DNA of 64,000 bases from Lytechinus variegatus (lineage: Eukaryota; Echinodermata; Echinoidea; Temnopleuroida; Toxopneustidae): assembly GCF_018143015.1 (NCBI RefSeq), contig NC_054752.1, forward strand, positions 6,559,216 to 6,623,215, written 5' to 3'. The translations under genes were made by a program, and so were the position numbers. Positions 60,201-64,000 of the stretch are shown in pieces (position 1 is the first letter of the stretch; each line of letters opens with the position of its first letter). The notes under the pieces were generated by a model. It was not told the origin of the DNA, made no database searches, and was given only the letters and a program-made list of their open reading frames with translations.

Positions 60201-62024
60201 GGGGAAGCATCATCAATCGCAACTCGCTAGAGTTAGATTTCATGCCTCCTCTTGCTCCTCAGTCTCCTTCTTCCTCTACTTTACAAAGTCATATGGTGAG
60301 CGTGCTTTTACTCATGCCTCTGCTGTCCTCTGGAATGCTTTACCTAATTCAATGAGATATCAAAGTGATTTATGTAGGTTCAGGAGATCCCTTAAAACAT
60401 ATCTATTCAATGCATAAAATACCAACTTTGAACTAATGGTCCAATATAAATAACTTGATTACTTTATTCTTACCTTACTATTTCTTCTTTAAGTGCATAG
60501 GGACATGCTATGCTATGTGTGATGCGCTATACAAGAATTGAGCATTATTATAATTATTACTTCTTGGTAGTCTGCTTGTTTGTCTCCTTGTTTTTCTATC
60601 CATTCAAAACAACTGAATCTTTTTCTAAAGCCATACCTCCTTTCATTCTTCCTCTAAGGATTGCTCCTGTTAAAGTTGTTAAACGTTTCTATCAAAAGTA
60701 TGTCAATTTCAATTCAATTCAGTTTATTTTTCTCAGTATAAAAACAATATAAATAGTACAAACATGAAATAAATCAGACATAGACATAAATGAAGTATTA
60801 CACTGAAAGGGTAGCAGCCAAAAAAAAGGTGAACTTATGTACGGCCGACCCAATTGAATTCCAATCATTCATTTGATGGCTCAATCCTTGATTATTCTTA
60901 CTTTCACAGTTTCACATTGTAATCATCAGATCGTGTGTTCAAATCCCTTCATGGCTTACGGTCCTTCGGCAAGACATTAATCTTCACCTTGCCACTCTAC
61001 ACCCAGGTTTCGAATCGGTGCCTGGTGTAACATGCAAGCAAATGTAGAGGGAACAGCGTTCAGGTTTGGTACATAGCTCCAGTAGAAATGCTTTATACCG
61101 GGCATCATCTTCTCTGTATACCTTGATTCTTCTAATTCCGCAACAAGGAGCTCAAAAGAAACAAATTGAGACATCTTTGAGAGCAATTCTCAAAGCTTTG
61201 AAATTCTTTATTTCCTACTTGCATCATAAAAGCTCAAAAAAGTGTAGTGACCCTTCAGCAGTAGTAAGAGCCACATTTGCACTGAAACTTGAATCCCAGG
61301 AGGGTCCACCACCGACCTTGATCCTTGTTAGGGATATCTTCTAAAATGATCCCCACCAATTTGAAATTCCTAATTTCCTATCAGGTAGTCCCTTTGCCAG
61401 TACGAGCCATCTTTGCTGCTTTGCTGACACCTGAATTACTGGAGGGTCCACCCCAACCTTGGACCTTGTTTCAAGTTGTTTGGGACATCTTTGAAAATGA
61501 TCCCCACAAATTTGAAATTCCTAATTTCCTATCAGGTAGTCCCTTTGCCAGTACAAGCCATCTTTGCCGACACCCTAATTAATAGAGGGTCCACCACCGA
61601 TCTTGGACTTCCTTTGGGAAATCTTCAAAACTGATCCCCACTAACTTGAAATTCCTAATATCCTATCAGGCAAACTCACCATAGAACTTCTAGGTAGAGT
61701 CCCCTTGCCAGTACGAGCCATCTTTGCCGCTCTGCTGGCTCTGGAATCACTGAAAGTCCGCCACCGAAGACCTCGGTCTTGCTTCTTTATGCTACACTGT
61801 TGAGCATTCGTGGCTTTGGCCAATGCTTCCCATACCCCCTCCCGAGTAGCCATGTTATTGTCCATGTTTCCGAACCCCATCTGTTGCAGATTGACATACA
61901 CTGGGTGCTGCTCGACATCAATTGGGACAGGTTTATTCCTAATGTTTCCTCCGTTTGGATCTGGCTCACGTTGTGTTGACATAAGTTTTCCCATATTCCT
62001 TCCTACTTTCCTCCATGTCCTTGC
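39063..62024 (-). CDS. PH-RhoGAP protein, ARHGAP9/12/15/27 group (spliced, 5' partial)
   Basis: Joined minus-strand exons: 61680-62024, 58615-58635 and 56259-56288 (two tentative micro-exons), 49600-49773, 47952-48047, 47352-47441, 45959-46031, 44842-44967, 44326-44505, 43513-43650, 40891-40981, 39063-39237. All junctions have GT/AG and phases agree, giving 512 residues to a TGA stop. The last nine exons give 380 residues: a PH domain ([15 protein letters not shown] to [12 protein letters not shown]), an acidic Ser/Pro linker, and a whole RhoGAP domain with the arginine finger in GIYRVSGN, then [17 protein letters not shown] and VFGPTL. RhoGAP domains speed GTP hydrolysis on Rho, Rac or Cdc42; the PH domain binds phosphoinositides, so the protein should act at membranes on actin and adhesion. 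The entry [18 protein letters not shown] and VDQ after LRF match the ARHGAP9/12/15/27 group. No WW or SH3 exon was recognised, so an ARHGAP15-like layout or missed 5' exons are both possible. Confidence 0.9.
39875..40390. mobile_element. GTGCGTAGCTTTAGGACC-keyword element
   Basis: Two complemented copies lie side by side at the left (39879-39897 GGGGGTCCTAAGGCTGCGC and 39898-39916 GGGTCCTAAAGCTACGCAC); two direct copies are at 40168-40187 and 40366-40387 (GTGCGCAGCTTTAGGTCC). The outer copies form inverted ends with GGGGG at the borders. About 510 bp, no coding capacity. It lies in the last part of the RhoGAP gene, between exons. Confidence 0.75.
40587..40858. mobile_element. TCTTACAAAGAGTT MITE, copy 2
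   Basis: Left GGCCCTGTCTCACAAAGAGT, right ACTCTTTGTAAGATGGGGCC; inside are TTGATCCAATCAACCACAAC and its counterpart GGATCAATCGTAACTC. About 272 bp in the intron next to exon 40891-40981, about 30 bp from its donor. Confidence 0.85.
40891..40981 (-). CDS. RhoGAP gene, internal exon (RhoGAP domain)
   Basis: Codes [20 protein letters not shown] followed by [10 protein letters not shown]. The P-x-x-NQDT-x-x-LF-x-HL signature is the mid-RhoGAP helix that follows the LPEPL loop. Acceptor TTCTAG, donor GTTAGT. Starts with 2 bases and ends with 2 bases of split codons, matching its neighbours. Confidence 0.92.
41615..42390. mobile_element. TTTGGTCTAAT-keyword element, copy 2, interrupted
   Basis: Left part (41615-41722) and right part (42119-42390) match copy 1 at 32805-33125, with units like ACATGGTCTAC, TTTGTCTAAT and GGACTAAATGG. 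Between them is about 395 bp of unrelated sequence (41723-42118) with a TTGCGCGC..GCAGTGCACAAAAAAG stretch, probably a later insertion. The ends TTAATTACC...CTATTGCC and GGCAATAG...GGTAACTAA are inverted. Confidence 0.65.
42880..43110 (+). mobile_element. tRNA-derived SINE
   Basis: Head has GGCCCATTGGATTAGTCTCC (A-box region) and GTTGGTTCAAATCCC (B box). The body includes CCTTTGGCAAGAAATTGATC, CACTCGACCCAGGTGAGG and GGGTACCTGGCAG. Related copies, both truncated or interrupted, are at 60905-61030 and around 48180-49195. Confidence 0.75.
43119..43462. mobile_element. TCTTACAAAGAGTT MITE, copy 3
   Basis: Left GGGCCCCCATCTTACAAAGA, right TCTTTGTAAGTTGGGCCCC. ACTATGGAAAGCCAGCAACG and its complement GCTGGCTTTCCATAGTTG occur near both ends, so the arms are at least 90 bp. 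It ends about 50 bp from exon 43513-43650. Confidence 0.85.
43513..43650 (-). CDS. RhoGAP gene, internal exon (RhoGAP domain)
   Basis: Encodes [20 protein letters not shown] then [20 protein letters not shown]. The [18 protein letters not shown] run is the most conserved RhoGAP block after the arginine finger. Acceptor CAACAG, donor GTAAGT. Phases fit both neighbours. Confidence 0.95.
44326..44505 (-). CDS. RhoGAP gene, arginine-finger exon
   Basis: Encodes [20 protein letters not shown], then [20 protein letters not shown] and [18 protein letters not shown]. The Arg in GIYRVSGN is the catalytic arginine finger inserted into the GTPase active site. FG-x(4)-LCEKE-x-STVP at the domain start is characteristic of the ARHGAP9/12/15/27 group. 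Acceptor CCTCAG, donor GTGAGT; length 180 bp. Confidence 0.97.
44571..44790. mobile_element. TCTTACAAAGAGTT MITE, fragment
   Basis: AGCCCCATCTTACAAAGACT and TTAATCTGATCAACCTTAAT match the left end of copies 2 and 3; the right end is not clear. Lies in the intron between the arginine-finger exon and the one before it. Confidence 0.55.
44842..44967 (-). CDS. RhoGAP gene, exon before the RhoGAP core
   Basis: Encodes [40 protein letters not shown] and [11 protein letters not shown](5)-L-x-x-KGI leads directly into the RhoGAP domain, as in this subfamily. Acceptor TTTCAG, donor GTTTGT (weaker than consensus). Phases fit. Confidence 0.93.
45432..45753. mobile_element. AATGCGGATAATAGCAGCAT MITE, copy 1
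   Basis: Ends are TACCCTTTTCATAAACTC and GGGTTTATGAAAGGGGTATA, an inverted repeat. The core AATGCGGATAA / TTATCCGCATT recurs several times in both orientations, and GCAGCAT is common. About 322 bp. A second copy, inverted, lies at 59497-59869. The frame shared by both copies is discussed in the findings. Confidence 0.88.
45959..46031 (-). CDS. RhoGAP gene, linker exon
   Basis: Codes [20 protein letters not shown] and SPG, a Ser/Thr/Pro- and Asp-rich linker between the PH and RhoGAP domains, likely disordered and open to phosphorylation. Acceptor AACAG, donor GTAAGT; 73 bp, phase 0 in, 1 base over at the end. Confidence 0.85.
46114..46290. mobile_element. Fragment related to the 15902 mariner-type element
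   Basis: ACAGTGTGTATAAAAAAAAA then GGTTACAC resembles the left end at 15902, and CGATATAACTGTCAAAAAAT followed by TTTCCGCTTGAATGAGCACC is the complement of sequence at about 16690-16735. The central part is missing or rearranged. Confidence 0.55.
46325..46510 (-). mobile_element. tRNA-derived SINE
   Basis: Minus-strand head: ATAGCTCAGTCGGTAAAGCA (A box) and GGGTTCGATTCCC (B box), followed by CCTTTGGTAAGGCAATAATC and GGTCCTCTGGTTGCTTGCTT. The head is close to a tRNA but the anticodon arm is not well formed, so it is read as a SINE. Confidence 0.8.
46960..47315 (-). mobile_element. tRNA-derived SINE beside PH-domain exon
   Basis: Minus-strand head: TTGGCTCAGTCGGTAACGCG (A box) and GTGGGTTCGAGTCCACC (B box), an excellent pol III internal promoter. 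The body contains AACACTCCGTCCCTCGGATA and CGTGTAGAGGAGAGTCACCA, matching the fragment at 21440-21630. It starts about 35 bp past the donor of exon 47352-47441. Confidence 0.85.
47352..47441 (-). CDS. RhoGAP gene, PH-domain C-terminal exon
   Basis: Encodes [20 protein letters not shown] then [10 protein letters not shown]. The G-x-YLVQ strand and the Q-x-WYEAI helix with its invariant Trp are the end of a PH domain. Acceptor TTATAG, donor GTAAGT; exactly 30 codons, phase 0. Confidence 0.95.
47952..48047 (-). CDS. RhoGAP gene, PH-domain middle exon
   Basis: Encodes [20 protein letters not shown] followed by [12 protein letters not shown]. This is the middle strands of the PH domain (the PE-x-S-L-x-L and KKLIFE strands). 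Acceptor TAACAG, donor GTAAGA; 32 codons, phase 0. Confidence 0.9.
48180..49195 (-). mobile_element. tRNA-derived SINE split by a MITE
   Basis: Minus-strand head at about 49195-49110: GTTGTGGTCTAGTGGTTGTG and GTGGGTTTAATTCCC. The body continues CACTCAACCTGGATAAGGTG to 49051, is interrupted by the 48221-49050 element, and resumes with TTAGTACCCAATAGGAAG below 48221. The body matches the SINE at 42880-43110 (CACTCGACCCAGGTGAGG, GGGTACC). Confidence 0.7.
48221..49050. mobile_element. GTGTACACGTGTACAC-keyword element
   Basis: Left TAGGCCCGTTTCGGGTACAC and right end complemented TAGGCCGGTTTTGAAAGTCC share TAGGCC(C/G)GTTT. Just inside both ends are runs of overlapping GTGTACACGTGTACACG palindromes, each with CACGTG cores. 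About 830 bp. The flanks (TGAGTACT and TTAGTACC on the minus strand) may be an imperfect 8-bp duplication. Confidence 0.75.
49600..49773 (-). CDS. RhoGAP gene, PH-domain N-terminal exon
   Basis: Encodes [40 protein letters not shown] and [21 protein letters not shown]-x-L at the first strand, the basic [10 protein letters not shown] turn and LKYYKD are the first four strands of a PH domain; the basic loop is where phosphoinositides bind. Acceptor TTGCAG, donor GTATTA; 58 codons, phase 0. Confidence 0.93.
49816..52080. other. Large intron, no exon seen
   Basis: AT-rich intron sequence. It holds a partial relative of the 16766 fold-back family at about 50098-50290 and a duplicated 45-bp block with GGAAATTCGTGATCACTCTC at 50657 and 50700. 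C-runs lie at about 51766-51790. A WW or SH3 exon was looked for by eye and not found. Confidence 0.45.
52081..54273. mobile_element. GCGTAACGGACATGACA-keyword element
   Basis: The keyword appears on the plus strand at about 52081, 52258, 52446, 52469, 52816 and 54257 and on the minus strand at about 54084 and 54105; a weaker match (AAACGGACATGGCA) is at 56441. The exact core CGTAACGGACATGAC is kept in all eight while the sequence between copies shows no relation. No coding capacity. The boundaries are the first and last copies and may be wider. Confidence 0.6.
54953..55445. mobile_element. CACACTGTG-keyword element with TGGAAAGAA ends
   Basis: Left TGGAAAGAATGCAGTGACCC and right, complemented, TGGAAAGAACACAGTGATAC are inverted ends. 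Between them CACACTGTG and its complement recur dozens of times, mostly as ATCACACTGTGTAACACTGT-type strings in the right half. About 493 bp. Because of its ends it is read as a transposon with internal repeat growth and not as a plain satellite. Confidence 0.8.
56259..56288 (-). CDS. Candidate 30-bp micro-exon of the RhoGAP gene
   Basis: CTCTCTCACAG then 10 codons ([10 protein letters not shown]) then GTAAGT: a strong acceptor and donor around exactly 30 bp, phase 0 at both ends, in phase with the PH exon. Highly charged, so it would add a short basic-acidic linker. Micro-exons of this sort are often alternatively used. Confidence 0.5.
58189..58338. mobile_element. MITE with GGGTCAAGTTGCATAAAAAT end
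   Basis: Left GGGTCAAGTTGCATAAAAAT, right AACTTTTATGCAAAGTGGCC; an internal TTGATTTTGATTGGCTGG is shared with the next element. About 150 bp. Confidence 0.75.
58339..58480. mobile_element. MITE with GGGCCCGTTTCATGAGGGAC end
   Basis: Left GGGCCCGTTTCATGAGGGAC, right TCCTTTATGAAACAGGGTCC; GCAACT / AGTTGC pair just inside. Contains TTGATTTTGATTGGCTGCTG as in the adjacent element. The two lie end to end in the same orientation. Confidence 0.8.
58615..58635 (-). CDS. Candidate 21-bp micro-exon of the RhoGAP gene
   Basis: A T-rich tract and CATACAG precede 7 codons (DWDYEKK), followed by GTATAT. Phase 0 at both ends. Read with the 30-bp micro-exon it joins smoothly to the PH exon with no stop. 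The shortness makes this less certain than the main exons. Confidence 0.4.
59497..59869. mobile_element. AATGCGGATAATAGCAGCAT MITE, copy 2
   Basis: Ends TAATACCCCTTTCATAAACC and GGTTTATGAAAAGGGTATAA. Inverted relative to copy 1 at 45432-45753 and about 50 bp longer through an extra segment near 59750-59800 (TTTATCAAGACGGGCGCTCG). Confidence 0.88.
60030..60560 (+). mobile_element. L2/CR1-type LINE, 3' terminal fragment
   Basis: One frame at about 60270-60417 encodes [20 protein letters not shown] then [20 protein letters not shown] and LFNA before a stop. The (K/R)S-x-GERAF-x-x-A-(S/A)-x-LWN-(A/S)-LP...FRRSLKT-x-LF run is the usual C-terminal tail of CR1/L2-type reverse transcriptase proteins. 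The 3' end GATGCGCTATACAAGAATTG followed by ATT repeats is the usual tail of these LINEs. Upstream frames are shifted; the element is 5'-truncated and dead. It lies in a RhoGAP intron in the antisense direction. Confidence 0.8.
60905..61030 (+). mobile_element. tRNA-derived SINE, truncated
   Basis: GTGTGTTCAAATCCC (B box) then GTCCTTCGGCAAGACATTAA and CACTCTACACCCAGGTTTCG match the body of the SINE at 42880-43110. The A-box half is weak. Confidence 0.6.
61235..61679 (-). repeat. Decayed tandem copies of the next exon's 3' part
   Basis: Three partial copies of the exon-end plus intron-start unit lie in the intron just after exon 61680-62024. The landmark CCTTTGCCAGTACGAGCCAT recurs at 61391, 61542 and, in the true exon, 61702. 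The copy nearest 61391-61450 can be read in the exon frame ([14 protein letters not shown]) but ends in stops, and none has the donor site. Confidence 0.8.
61680..62024 (-). CDS. RhoGAP gene, upstream 115-codon exon
   Basis: Codes 115 residues in phase 0 between a GATTTAG acceptor and a GTGAGT donor, including [40 protein letters not shown] and [20 protein letters not shown]. It is polar and has no folded domain that was recognised. The PVYVNL stretch looks like a phosphotyrosine-type linker motif. Placement in the RhoGAP gene rests on strand, phase and distance, not on a domain match. A Met at codon 11 or 15 could be a start if this is the first coding exon. Confidence 0.6.
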
Positions 62025-63480
62025 CTAAATCAAATACTTGCTCCTCCAACAACGGGGTGCATCCAGAAGCGGGAGTCTTTGCCACTTGCCACAGAGCACA
62101 GGTACTAATCCTTGTTGCTTCTCATACAAGCATGGGTATGTTTCCAAGGAATTTTTCAATTTTCAAATTCGATGAGCTGATTTGCTTGATCGCGAAAATG
62201 AATGCAACCGATTTCTGTACAGTTCTCTGTAGAAACTACATGTACATGTAGCTACACATAGTTTGTAGCAGCATTTGAATGGAAAATGCATAGCAATTCC
62301 AGTACGAAACTAGAGAAATTATTTCCTGACATTTCTGAAACTGCTAGTTTTGCACATATACCTGTATAGTCAAGGACTATTCCTGGTAGAATTTGAGGAA
62401 GTATAGAAAATGCAAGAATATGAAAATATTGCTCATTTTGTGTTAGACACAGTGTACGAGCTGAAGTGTTTACATAAAGAATATGATTGTTTTTATCATG
62501 GCTGTGCTCAAATAGATATGTCTATTCACATCAGGAGAGCATGAAGACATCGAGAAATTATTTAGGAAGAAGTACTTTTGTACCTCAAATACTTCATGCA
62601 GAAGCCTTCTTTATAAATAACTACTACTACTATAAATGCAACTGTCAAATATAATCAATGAAGTTAAACTTGGATTGAATTCATATGGAAATTTGCTTTT
62701 TTATACTGGATGTAAAAAATAAAATTCTAATCATTAATTTCACGGATAATTTTAAAGACATATACATGTAGGCATTCAAATGATACATACATGTATAGAA
62801 GTGGGAAATTGGAGATCTGCTAGTACTTCCTGATAATGTCTTTCCTGTTAATACATGGACATACTTCTTCAAGGACCCTTGACAGTGACAATCAATATTT
62901 TATCAAGTTGAGACCCCTGAAAATTGAAATTTACAAATGCCAATATTGCTGTTACCATCATGGTGTACTTAACCCAACTAAAAGGTATGAATAATCACAA
63001 GCATTCAAAAGTAGAATCAAGATTTAAGGCTCATATTCTAAACTCTGGTTTCACGTAGGATGTGGCCTTAATAATCGTTGTAAAACTATATTTAGGTGAG
63101 ATACAAGTCTGACACAGGTCATACATAATTTCAGTTCATAAGTTTATAAGTTTGATAATCAAATTATTAAAGTTGTATATGAGGAGGCTGAAAAAATATT
63201 CCTCCATCATTAAAGCCTGAGAAAAGAGCCCAAAAGGTGCACATACTTTATACGAAACAGGCAGCATTCGCAAGGCTTTATATATTGGACTTCTCAGCAC
63301 TGGATCAAGGATTATAAAATTACCAAACTTAAAGATATATGAGCATTATTCATTAAAAAAAATTGGAAGGGTGAAACAAGACAACTTCCTTGGATTGGCA
63401 ACACTCACCCACCCCCCCCCCTAAAAAAAATCTCTCCCCGAGGAAGAATCCTTTATTATAGGGCCTACATAAAAATTGAT
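62025..63480. other. Upstream intron or flank, no exon seen
   Basis: AT-rich sequence. Upstream RhoGAP exons, if any, were not recognised here. Confidence 0.4.
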
Positions 63481-63484
63481 AAAT

Positions 63485-63985
63485 AGGGGAAGGCGGGGTA
63501 AGTTGTGACAGTTTTTGCTTTTTGCATGTTAGAATTGATATGATTAATAATCTTGTCGAAATAAGTACCTTGCCTTGAAATTTAACTCTTCTGAAATATT
63601 TTCCACCTATATATAACTTTCTATCCCCACACTGAAAGTCATCGTGACCTTTGAAAAAAACGATGTCAAATGGCTCAACTTGCCCCATATATGGGGTAAG
63701 TTTGAGCCACCTTCTGGGGTAAGTTGAGCCACAAAAACTTATGTACAAAATGTATGAAGGGAGAACCAGCATGTCAATTTTTTGTTTAAAGTCTTTTCAT
63801 TTGCTAATTCTCTATAAATACTAACATCCTTTAAAAGGAAAAGAGCAGCCATGTAAATTTACTCCTTTCAGCCAGCATTTCAATCGATTTTTATGGTATG
63901 TTTGTTTTTTAAGATACATTACCATAGGAATTACCATGGCTCAACTTGCCCCATGCTGTTTGGCTCAACTTACCCCAGTCCGAAC
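63485..63985. mobile_element. TGGGGTAAGTTGAGCCA-keyword element
   Basis: Copies in both orientations: GGGGTAAGTTGTGAC at 63495, TGGCTCAACTTGCCCC at about 63671, TGGGGTAAGTTTGAGCCA at about 63692, TGGGGTAAGTTGAGCCA at about 63716, GGCTCAACTTGCCCC at about 63939 and TGGCTCAACTTACCCC at about 63961. The pattern is the same as in the 52-54 kb and 40 kb elements with another keyword. The right border may lie beyond the window. Confidence 0.6.
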
Positions 63986-64000
63986 TCAGTGCGATAATTT

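Noticed and set aside
60137..60417. Overlapping 72-codon frames as a host gene
   Set aside because: They are the frameshifted remains of a LINE C-terminal tail.

Overview
The window is animal nuclear DNA, AT-rich and repeat-dense. Its content (intron-rich RhoGAP gene, intronless class A GPCR, Penelope-like element with a GIY-YIG tail, tRNA-derived SINEs, many short inverted-repeat elements) suggests a marine deuterostome invertebrate, most likely an echinoderm such as a sea urchin. That assignment is from general look and feel, not from a search.

Layout. 1-25 kb: no convincing host gene; this part is a mosaic of inverted-repeat transposons, many nested. The clearest stack is 14.05-20.30 kb, where a CCGAAT-rich element was hit by a TA-flanked Tc1/mariner-type element (itself carrying a fold-back) and by a hAT-like element with a perfect 8-bp target duplication, which in turn holds a second hAT-like element with its own perfect 8-bp duplication. 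A similar nest lies at 9.5-10.1 kb. At 10.6-11.6 kb is a minus-strand promoter-like block with two perfect trimeric heat-shock elements and a TATA box, possibly a solo LTR. 25.2-26.4 kb: decayed, 5'-truncated Penelope-like retroelement (minus). 29.5-30.5 kb: one intact single-exon rhodopsin-class receptor (minus). 31-38 kb: intergenic repeats, long AT-rich stretches and a ~103-bp minisatellite.

39.06-62.02 kb (minus): most of a gene for a PH-RhoGAP protein of the ARHGAP9/12/15/27 group. Nine exons from 49.77 to 39.06 kb join in perfect phase into a PH domain, linker and complete RhoGAP domain ending in a stop (380 residues). Two in-phase micro-exons and a 115-residue exon lie upstream; the 5' end of the gene is outside the window or was not recognised. 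Its introns hold SINEs, MITEs, an L2/CR1-type LINE tail and satellites.

The most unusual pattern: at least nine separate elements are each built around their own short keyword (about 7-20 bp) repeated many times in both orientations inside otherwise unrelated sequence, usually also forming the element ends. Keywords include GCGTAACGGACATGACA (52-54 kb), GTGCGTAGCTTTAGGACC (40 kb), TGGGGTAAGTTGAGCCA (63.5-64 kb), CACACTGTG (55 kb), GTGTACACGTGTACAC (48-49 kb) and CCGAAT (14-20 kb). They may form one class of non-autonomous elements with iterated transposase-binding sites.
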